From Cynocephalus volans (taxonomy: Eukaryota > Chordata > Mammalia > Dermoptera > Cynocephalidae), in the NCBI RefSeq assembly GCF_027409185.1, contig NC_084475.1, positions 18,310,130 to 18,374,129 on the forward strand: a DNA stretch of 64,000 bases, written 5' to 3'. The notes beneath the pieces are model-generated. The model saw only the letters and a program-made list of their open reading frames with translations, was not told the DNA's origin and made no database searches. How positions within the stretch are numbered: the first letter of the stretch is position 1; the number at the start of each line of letters is the position of its first letter. A program made the translations under genes and the position numbers. Shown here one piece after another: positions 33,573-45,280 of this stretch.

Positions 33573-36170
33573 GAGCTGCAGTCATTGGCACCAGGAGAGA
33601 GCTGGTCCCTTCCAGCCTGGGCGGCACGGACCCAGCCGAGCCCAGCAGCCGGCACCCTTTCAAGTACCTCTGTCCAATACTGAAGACGAACCTTCGCCGC
33701 AGCCCTTGCGAACTGTTCACAAGACAGTGCGGGCTGCGTTTGGTCAGTGTCACGTGCTAACAACAGGATGTTCCTCATAGCTTTTGATTTTGTGTTGTCT
33801 TATGTTTGTATGGTGTGTTGTTATTTTGATTTTTTAAGTATAAAAGCTGCTTAGAATAGTTCTATCATGAAGGGCACTTTTCAGATTGTGGGCTGGAAAG
33901 GGTTATTTTATCGTGGGGGGGGAGGGAGGGAGGGAGACATGAAGCCTATTTAAAATGAGCCTGTGACGATTATGCACATTACCAGAGGCGGCCAGTAATC
34001 AGGGCAGGGGCTGGCGTTGATCGCCAGGCAGCAGCTGAGCGAGTGGCAGGCGCGGCCTGTGATCTGCCCTCTGTTCCCCTGGATCCGCCTATGCACATTA
34101 CCCTTGTTTCATTACTTTTCCATGTCATTTTTTTTAATCCCAAAAAAATATTTTTTAAAAGTAAAAAAAAAAAAAAAGACATATCAAACATGCAAATACT
34201 TGAATCCAGCAGGCCAATAATGAAATGTGAACACTTTCTAAGTCTAATTCTACACTTCCAGGTTGACATCAGTACACAGAAACAGGCTCTAGGAAAAATT
34301 TCTAAGTTCATAGCCTATGTGTGTGTGTGTGTGTGTGTGTGTGTTGAAACAGAAATGTGTGCGTGTGTGCATGTGTGTGCACTTGTGCTCTTGCACCGTG
34401 TGCACTTTGTGTTCGTGTGTTTGAAAGTATGTGAGGGATTTAACTGTGGGTTTTCCCTTTTATTCAGTATAGTGTATGCTTTTTTTTTTTTTTTTTTTTT
34501 GGCGCATTGGTCAAACGTTTGTTATTTTAGCTTCTAACTTTGCACTGAGTGTCCCTGCCCTTCCTTTAGCTAATCCTGTATATTAAAGAGAATTCATAGG
34601 ACAGGGCTGGTGACAATTCATGTGTAAATGTTTACTCAAGGACTCTGTTATTGTGTTTAAAAATTACAGTGTATATCTCTGGAGACATAATATGTATACC
34701 TACCTTTAGCAGCTTTTTATTGTGGACTAATGCAAGAAAATTATTACCAGAGTATTGCACCGTTTTTTCCATTTGGAATATAAAGTTAAAGAGAAAAAAA
34801 CTGTTGTTGAACTGTGGCCATAGATACTTGTAAAGAATGGATGGTTCCGCGGATGGAACAGAAACAAGCACTTGGACATGGGTTGTGACTGCTTTTGGAG
34901 GAGCCTGTGGTTTGGGCTCCCACTTGTTTACAGACCTTTTTTTTCTCCTTCAGACTTTAAAATAAAAAAATTTTAAAAAGGAATTAAAAAAAATTAAAAA
35001 GACTTCCGTCGTAAAGAAACCTATTTTCAGAATGCAGATACGCTACTTCAGAGCTCTGGGATCGGACAGTGTTGCTCCCCCCTTCGGCCATCGTCGTGGA
35101 CTCTGTCGATTGTTTTCGCCCCTTCGTCAAGGTGGCGAAGCTTTGTGGTCACTGTCTTGCACATGCCGGACGCGCTCTCAGGAAAGCCAGGGCTCCCGAG
35201 GGCAGCTCCACACCATTTCATGTATTTTTAAACCCATCTCCTAGCACTGAAGATGTTATTTAAAAAAACAAAAAACAAAAAAACAAAAACAAAAACAAAA
35301 AAAGAAAAAAGAGAAAAAAAAAACACAAAGAAGAAAAATACCTAATCTCTAATGTGTAGCAGTTACATATTTACCAAATAATGGACTCAAAAGAAATAGA
35401 TGTTTGAAGAGTGCTTTATATATTAAAAATTGCTTTATGTTTTAAAAATGATCAATGTTTTGATTGTTTTACAAGGAAGAAAGACAATGGAATAACATAC
35501 CCTCAAGTATGTTTTAAAAAAAATATATGAACATTGTGCTCCCTGCCTGCTTGATCAGGAAACTTGTGCATTACATTTTTTTTAATTAGCTTTTTAATGG
35601 TTTTATCGAAACAAAACAAAAACAAAAAAAAAAAAAAGAAAGAAAACCCTGCAAGATTGCAGATCAACAAAAGCTGGTTTTATAGAGGATCATGAACTAT
35701 GCACAAACTGGGTTCAAGACTTTTTTTCTCAAGTTTAGTAGTGTATTTAGCTAAACAAACCTTCCTCAGAGTGATCACATCTCATCGCCATTACATACAT
35801 TCTATATATTTGATGTATGTATACCTGCATATGTATATCAAATATATGTGCCTGCGTGTGTGCGTGTGCGTGTGTGTGCACCCAGTCATACGGCTTCTTA
35901 TGCTGCCATTTAGCATTGAGTTGTAGAAAAACTCCTGATGTTTTAAAATTGGGGATGGAAGAATCTGTTCGTTTGTTTTGGTTTTTGTTGGGGTTTTTTT
36001 TAACTTTTATTTTGAATTTAAGATGTCTTTAACTCTGAGATTAAAAAACAAGTTTGTGGCTCTTAATGTTTTTCCTCATAGAATGTGATTGTTGAAGAAC
36101 CTGCACCGAAAGTTGCTTTCAGAAGTACAACGCTTTGTTGAATCTTAATAAATTGCAATTTTTTTCTTGG
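33573..36170 (+). other. TNRC6C: TNRC6C 3' untranslated region
   Basis: About 2.6 kb follows the stop without another gene. It contains a G-rich tract (33915-33932), a GT microsatellite (34318-34344), a 23-base T run near 34478-34500, an A-rich tract (35267-35330) and a candidate proximal aataaa at 34961. The best distal poly(A) signal is aataaa at 36147-36152, followed by a T/GT-rich stretch. The true end is inferred from this signal only. Confidence 0.7.
36147..36152 (+). terminator. Distal poly(A) signal of TNRC6C
   Basis: A canonical aataaa with a downstream T-rich element (caattttttt, then tgtgctttttattttt). No later canonical signal stands out before the next gene. Confidence 0.65.
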
Positions 36171-39100
36171 CTGTTCAAATTAATGTGCTTTTTATTTTTC
36201 AAAGACAGATAATATCAATGTTCACTTTGTATGTGAAACTGGGAAAAATAGTTGTCCTGCCATTTGTAACAAATTCCCTGTCTCTTGCCCTGTCCTCAGA
36301 GTTTACATATGTAAATAATTATCTCAGAGTTTCAGTTGTTTGACTTGTAATGTTATCATTTCCTTTGTGATTTTATTGTTAACATTTAAGTCTTACTAAT
36401 AATGATTGAGATGTGCAGCAGAGCTCCGGGCCCTCCATCCATGTGAACCTGTCACATCCGGTAACGGTGACTGTCCGGGCTGCAGTGGGGCGAGGCCCGG
36501 GCCTGCTTAGCCTCGTGGCAGAAGACCACTGCTCACTTCCACTGCGGGCCAGTGTGGGCGTCAGAGATAATCGGGGAGAGGAAGACTAATGAAGGTCTTT
36601 TGTGTGTTCTGATCACTTTATTCATTTATTTGTGTAAAATTGCCTTAGCTTATTTCTACAAAGCGTTTTGGACGAGCACAGTGGAACTTGGGTGCTGGGT
36701 GAAGCAGCACCATTCTCACTGCAGAATTTCACGTGGCAGTTGGAAATCAGAACACTTCGGTCTGTTTTGTGCTAGGTCCATTCCTAGAACACTCACCATG
36801 GCCTTAAATATGTTCAATGTCTGTGCCTCTGTTTCATCAGCATTGTGTGCCGTCTCTGGAAGAGAATCCAAACGCCAGCAGTATCCCTCACTCAGAGACT
36901 TAACAGAATGAGTGTCTTTTTCTGTCTCCACTCCTTTGGGAAAGGTCAAAGGTAGACCTGTCACCTGCGGATCTGTTCCGTGTCCTATCAAGAAGATAGG
37001 ACCTACCCTGCCACAGGCTGGCCCCTACGGGAAGGTGGTGAACTGCTGGCTCTGACCAACCTCTTGAGAGTGGAGAAGGAAAGCACTGAATGGGTCGTAC
37101 TCAGGAGAAGACATTAAAGACCAGAGGAAGGATAAACTCAGAGCTGGGATAGTCAAAGTGCACCTGACCTAAATTGGCGTGAACCTGGAAGTGTTTGTTT
37201 TGTGCCTGGTGTGTCCAGAGCTACTGCAGGGGAGCAAGTTGCCAGGACCTATTCCCTGGGAGGATGAGTTCAGTGCCTTAAGGATGTCCAAAGCATGTGG
37301 CAGGCTTCAGAGAGGAGGTGGCACTCACCCTGGGCATGGGAGCCCAGGCTGAGCTTTGACAGACCAGGAAATGCAGGGGGCAGGTGGGGAGCACAGCCTC
37401 ACCGGAGACCCAGCGTGAAGGCCTCGTGGGACTGGAGTGGGGACTTCCTGGTACCCATGGGTGAGGAGGAGGCTTGGTGTCTGGTTCAGAGCTGCCCTTT
37501 TTCTTTTTTAACTGTTCTGGCAACACCCTGGAAGTGTGGTAAAGGCAGAAAGCAGGGTGCTCGCAGTGGCAGTGTGATGTGCAGAGAAGGCCATTGAGCA
37601 AAGGAGGAGAAGGCAGAAGAAGGTGTCACAGCAAGGTCTGCCCCAAGTCATGTAAGACGAGGGCTGAGGGGCTGAGCACGTCAGTGGAAAGAGGGAAAGC
37701 AAAGGCAGTGGGGTGTTTGAAGAATATTCTCCACAGGGATAGTGCATTGGATGGACCAAGAAAACCTGCGTACAATCGTGATGGAAACATGCAGTATTAG
37801 TAGCTTTGCACATCAGTGTTCTTTGTGTGTGGGACTGTCCCCTGAGTGGCAGCAAGTGTGGTCTGCCTGCCCAGTCATTGTGAAAACCACATTTCCAAAC
37901 TCCCCCCCAAGTGGGCAGCACTGCCTCAGGCCCAAGGGACTGTGACAATCCAGTGCTAGATGGGTCCCAGACCAGGGGCTCTCAACCTTGGCCCACGTTA
38001 GAATTATCTGGATGTTTTTAAAATCCCAGTGCCAAGCACATCCAAACCAATTCAATCAGAATCTCTGGGGATAGATCCCAGGCACCAGTGTTTTATTTTT
38101 TTTTTAAATCTCCCCAGTGCGCTCCATCATGCAGCCAAGGCCAAGAACTGGTATTGTTCCACCTGAGCTATCGCAGTCAACCTCCCATCCATTAGGACAG
38201 CAGTTTGCAATTTCCAAGTCTTCAGTTGATCTCACGGGCAATTATAGCTAGCTTTTACTTTTTCTCTTTTCTCTCTCTCTAATTTAAGCAAAACCTGAAA
38301 TGTGCATGGTACTACGCACTTACAGGAGCTGTGTCACCTGAGGTGAGGAGCTGGGGCTGAGCCATCCAGCTAACTGATCAAAATGCAGGCCCCTGTGATA
38401 GCCAGCCCTCATGGCCCCACACAGTCAATCCAGAGATGAGAGGGTTGGCTCCCCGAGCTGTGGAGCGGGCAAGTCTGAAATGTGTAGGGCAGGCTGCAGG
38501 CCGGAGCCTCAGGCAGTAAGCCAGTGCTGCCAGCTGGAGACAGAACTCCTCCAGGAAACCTCAGTTTTTCCTCTTACGGCCTTCAAGCAACTGGGTGAGG
38601 TCCACCCACATTGTCAAGGATAATGTTTACTTAAAATCAAGTGGCTGTAGATATTAGCCGCATCTACAACATGCCTTCGCAGCAACACCTAGATTCGTGT
38701 AAGGTGCAGTCACTGGGTGCTTGCAGCCTGGCCCGGTTGGCACATAGACTGCCCAGCACACACTAATTTACAAAAATATTCTGGGCACGTTCTCTGACTT
38801 CATCGCCTTAAGTAGCTTGTCGTGGTTTCAAGGTTATTGGGAGGCAGGTGAAGTGGACTCAACAAACCACACCCAAGGGCTATGCCGAGGAAGGCGTCTC
38901 GATGGATCTAGCCCAGAGGTCCCAGTCACTCACTTGCTGGGCTGCCCACCCAGTTTTGCCCAGCAGCTCTCATGCCCAGAGATATAGCCAGAAGTCGCCA
39001 CCCAGGATCAGCACCAGCTACTTGCAAAGGTCCGTAGGCACCTCCTGGCTGAGATCAGCCACGACAAGCCCAGGAAATCCAATGTGTTGGGCACCGTAGA

Positions 39101-41063
39101 AAACCCACAGAAGTCAGGTTTATGCCAAGTCAGCTCCAGGGGCTGCGTCAGCCAGTGGCATCTGCCCCTGGACATCTGCATAACACAGGAATGTCTCCAT
39201 GTCCTCAGGAAGAGATGGTATTGGAAGAGTGTGGGCCCAGCTGGGGGCTGCTCATGGCCAGTGGCACCTCTGCTCTGGGGCTGACCCTTTTCCAGGTTCC
39301 ATTCTAGGATGAGGAGTGATGGGCCTATCACACTTTCTCTCCGTTTCCCGACCCACGGCTGTTCTTCCAACCCTGAGTCCAGGTCCTACCAACGTGGGAC
39401 ACTGGCACTGTGAATAACAGGCTACTCCCCTCTTCCCTGTGCCCACTTCCTGCAGCCTCAGGTTTACAGCATCCCACGGCTTACTCAAATTCAGCTGGGC
39501 CAGATGTGGGGTCACAACCTCCACCCCACCCCCAGCCAGCCACAGCAGCCAGAAGCAGGTACCCCTGCTCCACCAAGCCCTGTCGGACTCCAAGCCCGGG
39601 CGCTGGCTGCCCTTCTGCCTGGGAGGCTCTCGTCCCACAGCTCATCTGCAACTGAAAGGTCATCCCCTCTGAGTCCCTCCCTAAAGTTGTCTCCCTCCCC
39701 CTGCCCTGATGATAACTGCTAAAGCATCACCTGCTGGTTGACACAACCAGGACCTGCCTGGATCCCCCATGCAGATGTAAGCCCTGTCCTGGGCACTCTT
39801 TCCAGCTGTGGCTCAGCCAGCAGAGGGCGCCTCTGGTTCCCTGGCTGAAGTTCCCACGACCTGGATCTGGAGTTGGCCACAGGACAGCAGGAGGCAGGCT
39901 GTTGGGCACCTTGGCAGGCCGAGGTCATAAGCACAGACTCCAAAGAAACAAGGCCGTTTTGCAAAACTTATTTATAAATAAAGTCCAGGGCAGTCAGGGT
40001 CTACTGGGGGATGCCCAAACCCCACTTGCCCACCCTTTTGGCTTCAGCCTCAGCCCGGCTGCAGCTTGCAAAAGAGGAAGTAGAGTTATTTTGCCGTCCT
40101 GATGTCCCAGTGGGGTCACTGAGAGTGGCCAGCGCCGAGAGTGGCCAGTGGTCTCAGGTTAGTGTCTGTGCCTGCAGGGCCGTGGGAATACAGGGCAACT
40201 CGGGGCCCTGGGTGGGCCTGCAAGGCCCATCGCTGTCCCGGAAGGCATCCCATTCTGTGAGCAGAGGGGCTGTCATAACCTCCTTCCAACATCACTGTGG
40301 TTGGGGCCAGGGAGGGACGAGCCAGATGCTCCGCAGCCCTTCTCAGGACCGCATTTTAAGCCCTGACAAAACCGTCAGGACTCCTGAGGCTAAAGAAGGC
40401 CCTAGAGAGAAGTGGGCTGGAAGAAGTCCAGGGTGGAGACAGGCCAGCAGGACTCATCTCTAATGTATTTGTTTCTTTGGGGGGGGGGGGGGGGTGCTGT
40501 ATGAAATCACTACTTTTGTAGGTCAAAAGCAGTTTCACATGGTGCAACCAACAGTGGCAGCTGTTGTGTCTGCGTGTCAGCACAGGCCCCACCACAGGCG
40601 CACCTCACATACGCCAGCAGTCCCTCCTCCACATAGAGAAACAGGCTGGGGGCCTTGCAGTCTCCATGAGGCCCAGAGAAAGGGACTGTATGCTTGACCC
40701 TGGGGTCCCCCGAGGCTAGCTCAGGAATCAACACCAGGGTGGTTCAGTGAATGACTAAATGAGGGACCTTATTCCGAGATGCTTCTAAATGCAGGGGGTT
40801 AGCATCAAATGGCTGCTTCTGGGGGTTTCTGCTGCAGCCCTGGTGGCCGCAGCCCCGGACCTGCAGATGTGGTCTCTGGGGCCAGAGAAGGGTCTAGGCC
40901 CAGGAGCTCCCTGAGGAGTCAGCCTGATCCTAGCCCCCAGCCAGGTGGGGGGTCGAGGAAAGGGGAAGAAACAGGCCTGTGTGTGCTCGCATGTGCAGCA
41001 CGTGACAGGGAGGAAGGGGCGTGCGCGGCCCACGGCGCCCCTGCACACACACGGCTCTTTCAT
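36171..41063. other. Region between the TNRC6C and TMC6 3' ends
   Basis: No gene is recognised here. It may include the TMC6 3'UTR (minus strand, below 41064), but no minus-strand AATAAA could be tied to it. It contains a MER5-like repeat at 37970-38150 and a 16-base G run at 40479-40494. Many GC-rich short frames overlap on both strands and have no supporting features. Confidence 0.5.
37970..38150. mobile_element. MER5-like hAT DNA transposon remnant
   Basis: ggggctctcaaccttgg, ttagaattatctggatg, aatcagaatctctgggg and a right end near gcagccaaggcc match the MER5A/B layout, with diverged inverted ends. Confidence 0.65.
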
Positions 41064-41124
41064 TCACACTTTTCCTCCCTCCCCAATGGGACAATCTTCC
41101 TCCTTCCCCGGGTGCCCCACACGC
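41064..41124 (-). CDS. TMC6: TMC6 candidate last coding exon
   Basis: On the minus strand an acceptor ctcctcctcag precedes this segment. Joined to the exon at 41333-41409 it continues ...GSRRVGHPGKEEDC to IGEGGKV and a stop at 41064-41066. The RVG overlap with the remembered human TMC6 end and the in-phase join are the support. The rest of the tail is not conserved, so this is less certain than its neighbour. The intron between the two exons is 208 bases, GC-rich and short. Confidence 0.55.
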
Positions 41125-41332
41125 CTGAGGAGGAGAGAGAGGCACAGAGGCGGGCGGGTTCCAGGAGGCCGAGGCCTCAGCAACTGGGCTGAGGTGACCG
41201 CCCGCCCCAGGGAGGCCAGCAGCCGCTTCTCTCCCCACCCCCATGGCGAGGCAGACGGCAGTGTCCAGCCCTGGCCCTGCCCCTCCCCTCCCGGCTCACA
41301 CGGAGTGGCCCTGTCCCCCCAGGGCCCCTCAC

Positions 41333-41409
41333 CTGCTCCCCTCCTTCCTCTCCTTCCTCTCGTAGACGGAGTGAAGCTTGTTGATTAAGAAGATTTTGTC
41401 CTCCCCTTC
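41333..41409 (-). CDS. TMC6: TMC6 penultimate coding exon
   Basis: Between a ctgacctttccag acceptor and an agcag/gtgagg donor (minus strand), 77 bases encode EGEDKIFLINKLHSVYERKE then RKEGS. This matches the C-terminal cytoplasmic tail of TMC6 (EVER1), a multipass endoplasmic reticulum membrane protein linked to zinc handling and resistance to epidermodysplasia verruciformis. The tail-to-tail position next to TNRC6C matches human 17q25. No preceding TMC6 exon (membrane segments) was found to the right. Confidence 0.8.
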
Positions 41410-41791
41410 CTGGAAAGGTCAGAACACAAAAGGTGAGAGAACAGAAGTCATCCCCCCAGTGGTCTGTCCAGAGCCGCCCTGTTCCAGACTGCATTTGGGG
41501 GAGCGTACGAGGTGCATTCGGCATCACAAGCAGCAAAAAGTTAAGTGAAGAGGTGAAAGAGGTACCAAAACACGGACTAGGACAAACCAAGAGCCACAAA
41601 GTGGGCACGTGTGAACCCAAGCTTCCCAGTGGCCAGGGTGAGAAGGGAAATGTGCCCAGTGCAAGCGAGGTCCCCAGGGCCAGCCTCACTTGATTGAAAA
41701 CCGGACCTGCCATTCACTAACTCTGCCTTGAGCACACACATTACCTACTCTCTGACCTCAGTGTTACCATCTGTGAAAGGGAGATAATAAC

Positions 41792-41895
41792 ACAGGGGGA
41801 CTTCAAAAAGTTCATGGAAAGATGCATATTATCTTTCAATTCTAAAAACTTTCAACAGTTTCTTCATGAACTTGTTTGAAGTACCCTCGTACAAG
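41792..41895. mobile_element. Palindromic mariner-type MITE
   Basis: The arms gacttcaaaaagttcatgg and catgaacttgtttgaagtac are complementary. Same family as 3136-3222. Confidence 0.65.
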
Positions 41896-41904
41896 TCACA
41901 GGAC

Positions 41905-42362
41905 TTGTACTAGTTTCCTATTGCTGCTGCAGCAAATGAGTGCACAAATTAATCATCTGTCTATTCTGGGGTTCACAGTCCACACAATGGGCCTCACTGG
42001 GCTAAAATCAAGGTGTCAGCAAGGCTGCTTCCTTCTGGAACCTCTAGGGAAGAGTCTGTTTACCTGCCTCATCCACTTTCCAGAGGCCGTCCGCATTCCT
42101 TGGCTCGTGGCCCCTTCCTCCATCCTCAAGGCCAGCAATAGCAGATGCATCTTTTCCCCTTGCTTTACTCTGACTCTTCCCCTGGCCCTCGTGCCTCCCT
42201 CTTTCACGTATAAGCACCTGAGATTCCATTGGGCCCATGCACAAAATACAGTATAATCTCAAGGTCAGCTAATGAGCAGGCTTAATTCCATCTGCAACCC
42301 TAATTCCCCCTTGCCATATAACTAACACATTCACAGGTTCCAGTGATTAGGTCATGGACATC
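41905..42362 (-). mobile_element. MLT1-like MaLR LTR
   Basis: Plus-strand blocks are tagtttcctattgctgctg, atcaaggtgtcagcaaggct, ttccttctggaacctctagg, attccttggctcgtggcccc and aacacattcacaggttcc. Their order matches a reversed MLT1-type LTR. Confidence 0.7.
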
Positions 42363-42974
42363 TTTGGGGCCAGTACTGGGCTGGCCCAGGACTCTTTTGG
42401 CAATGAAATGTGGAAAGCACATAAAGCACTTAGCACAAAGTGGACTCAGCATTCAATACTTGGGCCGGACTGCTATTCCTTGTGGGGAGACTTCACAAAG
42501 AGAAAAGAGCAATTTTGTGAGGACCAAGCAGATTCGTCCTGGGTGCCTGGTAACCTGGCTCAGGCCGGGAGTACCCCTTAGAGTACCTACGAAGACAGAC
42601 CCCAGGCTCCTCAAGCTACATCCCCCACATCATTCTTCACTGTCGAGATGCTGGCGGTACGGCAGGGCTGTGCACTTGAGCTTAGCTGCCCTGCCCAGGC
42701 CCAGGGAAAGTCGCTGGGGCACCAGCCAAGCGCAGACCTGCAGCCCCAAAGACTTGGAACTGGGTGGGGGCAGGAGCTCAGTGTGGTGGACACTGTGCAG
42801 CCAGGGTCCACCTGGAGAAGAGTCCTTCTGACCCCAGAGAAATGGAGGGCAGAGGCCGGCAACTTTGTGAGTGAGTTCAGTGCGTGCTTGAGCGAGTGAG
42901 CGAAAAGGAGAGCACGGCGGACGTGCCCCAGATGCGCGGCTGCACCGGGAGGCCGGGTGAGCGAAAGTAGTTGG
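42363..42974. other. Unassigned stretch between the MLT1-like LTR and L1
   Basis: I see no exon, RNA or named repeat here. It was read for upstream TMC6 exons on the minus strand, and no hydrophobic segment or family motif was found. Confidence 0.4.
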
Positions 42975-43077
42975 ACTTCCGGTCAAGATGGTGGAATAGA
43001 CAGTCCCTAGCATCACTCTCTCCCACAAATCAACCGATTTAAACTATAAAAACATAACAGCAAGTGCATATGGAATG

Positions 43078-43748
43078 GGGAGACGTCCAGCGGGGGAGGC
43101 AGAAGGTCCGCGGAGACCACATGCCCTGCCAGGGCCGCTGTCACACAATCCGGCAGGTAGGCTTCACCACAGGCACCCGGCTCCATTCCCAGCCCAGCAC
43201 AGTGTGCACAGAGTGGGGAGACGTCCGGCAAGGGAGGCGGAGGCTCCGCAGAAACCACACACCCTGTCGAGCAGCCACTGCGTGATCCAGCAGATAGGCT
43301 TCACCGCAGGCACCGGCTCCATCCCCAGCCCCACCTAGTGCCCTCGGAGAAGGGAGACGTCTGGCAGGGGAGGTGGGAACTCCACGGGGACCACATTGCT
43401 GCTGCGTGACCCAGCAGCCTGGCCCAATGTGTATGGAGCACAGAGATGTCCAGCAAGGGAGATAGAAGCTCTATAGAGTCCACACACCCTGTGGGGGAGC
43501 TGCCGCCACGTGATCCAGCAGCAGGTAGGCTTCACCACAGCCACCCGGCTCCATCCCAAGCCCGGCCTAGCACGCACAGAGCAGGGAGACATCCTGCAGG
43601 GGAAGGGGAAGCTCTGCAGAGACCACACGCTCTGCGGTGCCTCGGCGCATCCCAGCAGCCCGGGCCAGAGTGCACAGAACAGGGAGTAGTCCAGCACGGG
43701 AGGTGGAAGCTCAGCAGAGACCACACACCCTGCGGTACTGCCCTGTGA
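43078..43748 (+). repeat. Tandem repeat inside the L1 5'UTR (about 6 units)
   Basis: The marker agacgtcc or a close variant recurs at about 43081, 43219, 43355, 43443, 43587 and 43685. Full units are about 136-144 bp and two are short (about 88-98 bp). Shared blocks include taggcttcaccacaggcacc and gaccacacaccctg. The units lie between the L1 5' end and ORF1. Confidence 0.8.
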
Positions 43749-43945
43749 TCCAGCAGCCCAGCAGAGTCCAAGCTAACCAGAGAGGTGGCTCCCTGGAGAG
43801 GCCTAAGACCCAAGGCAACCACACACGCAAGGCACTAGAGGCCAACTGGGCAGTCACTGAGGTAGCCATACCAAATTGGCAACCACAGCAACATCTTAGT
43901 CAGTCAATAGTGTCAAACCTGTGGACTGTGAAACCCCCTGCCACA

Positions 43946-44455
43946 ATGAATAAACATCAAAGAAAGGATACCAGAAATACGAAAAATCAAGAAAGTACAC
44001 CACCAAAAGATAATAAATTTCAAGCTCTAGATCCTATAGAATAAGAAGCCCTTGAAATGACTGACAAGGAATTTCGAGTGATGATTCTAAGGAAACTGAA
44101 TGAGATACAAGAAAACTCAGCTAGACATCATGATGAAATGAGGAAACGTATACAGGACCTGAAAGAGGAAATGTACAAGGAAATCAATGCCCTGAAAAAA
44201 AATGTAGCAGAACTTGCGGAACTGAAGAAGTTATTCAGCGAAATCAAAAACACAACGGAGAGTTTAATCAGCAGGCTTGTGGAAGTTGAAGAGAGAACCT
44301 CTGAACTTGAAGATGGGCTGTTTGAAATAACACAAGCAGACAAAAAAAAAGAAAAAAGAATCAAAGACATTGAAGAAAATCTGAGAGAGATATCAGACAA
44401 CCTTAAGCGCTCAAATATCCGAGTCATGGGTATTCCAGAAGGGGAGGAAAAATGA
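43946..44455 (+). pseudogene. L1 ORF1 fragment, interrupted
   Basis: The frame starts MNKHQRKDTRNTKNQ and runs to FQALDPIE, where an in-frame TAA (44042-44044) breaks it. It resumes in the same frame, with a downstream Met at 44057 (MTDKEFRVMILRKLNEIQEN), through a heptad-rich coiled coil (EEMYKEINALKKNVAELAEL) to RVMGIPEGEEK and a TGA. ORF1p is the RNA-binding trimeric chaperone of L1. The RRM and C-terminal domain are absent. Confidence 0.88.
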
Positions 44456-45149
44456 GATTGCATTTCACATAAACAATGAATGTATTTTTTCAGTATAAGT
44501 GTGTCCCAAATATTGCATTCTATACTTTATCTGGCAGCCCTAACGGCAAGGCAAAAGCCACAGTACCCCTCTGCACAAGCCTGAGAGAGGAAGCAGCCAT
44601 GGGACAGGAAAGGTAACGACATGATGTGGGTGTGCAGGATGAGTGCAAGGCTGTCCTCAGAGTCTCCGTGGCTGAAGAACCCATTTCAGAGAACAGGCAT
44701 AACAAGCCCCAGGCTCAGACACAAGCTCTCCTTAGTAGCTTGTGGCTGGCTTGCGGAAGGTGGCAGCAGTGGCTGCCTGGCATCTGGGATGCTTAGGGCA
44801 GGGGAGGCAGAGGAATGCAGGTGTGCTGGGAGTTGTGGGGGTTGTGGGCCCTGCAGCACAGCAGCCGGCAGGACCCACCCAGGACCCAGAGCCAGGAAGC
44901 GAGCCCCACTTTGGCCCTGATAGCTCTCGGGCAATGCTGGGCCCAGAACGCAGCTGCGTCTCCCTCCTGCTGTTCAGGTGGGAACCAGACACTCAGGATC
45001 ACCTGGTGCAGGAGCCACCTGTGGGGGGGGGGGCCCAAAGCCCGCATAGCACCCCACCCTGTGGTAATGAGTGCTCCCTCGTATTATGTGGTTCCACTGC
45101 TTGGGCTCTAATCATTTGACCTCACTGAATCCTCATACACCCCAGGAGG

Positions 45150-45280
45150 TGGCCACCATTCACAGCTCCATTTTACAGATGGGGACACGGAAGCTCAGAG
45201 ACATGAAGATCATGAAGCCAGTGAGTGACAGAGCTGGAGACTGAGGCCCCATCTGAGCTCTTGCTTTTAACCACAGCACA
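45150..45280. mobile_element. MIR SINE
   Basis: ctcactgaatcctcataca, ccattttacagatgggg and gtgagtgacagagctgga are the core blocks of a MIR in reverse orientation. Confidence 0.7.

Larger units (their letters stand above)
677..36170 (+). other. TNRC6C: TNRC6C gene, 3' portion (15 coding exons and 3'UTR)
   Basis: This is the 3' part of a GW182-family gene. TNRC6 proteins bind Argonaute through N-terminal GW repeats (outside this window) and recruit PABP and the deadenylases CCR4-NOT and PAN2-PAN3 to microRNA targets in cytoplasmic P-bodies. Fifteen exons with AG/GT borders join without a frameshift into 776 codons plus TAG, roughly the C-terminal 45% of a protein of about 1,690 residues. In order they show the end of a UBA domain, a Q/P-rich region, a PAM2 motif, an RRM and a W-containing silencing tail. 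TNRC6C is preferred over TNRC6A or TNRC6B from the remembered C-terminus ending [12 protein letters not shown] and from tail-to-tail synteny with TMC6. The gene continues upstream of the window. Confidence 0.93.
42975..44455 (+). mobile_element. L1 LINE 5' fragment (5'UTR and start of ORF1), 3' part missing
   Basis: It begins acttccggtcaagatggtgg, a typical L1 5' end, then carries a 5'UTR with about six tandem repeat units (43078-43748) and the start of ORF1. It stops abruptly near 44455 with no ORF2, no 3'UTR and no A-tail, and unrelated older repeat sequence follows. L1 copies normally lose the 5' end, so this copy was probably cut by a later deletion or rearrangement. Confidence 0.88.

Noticed and set aside
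39960..39985. Plus-strand aataaa at 39977 as a transcript end
   Set aside because: No plus-strand exon is supported upstream and the site has no recognisable minus-strand signal for TMC6.
40479..40494. Sixteen-base G run as a regulatory element
   Set aside because: A homopolymer alone is weak evidence, and sequencing error in such runs is common.
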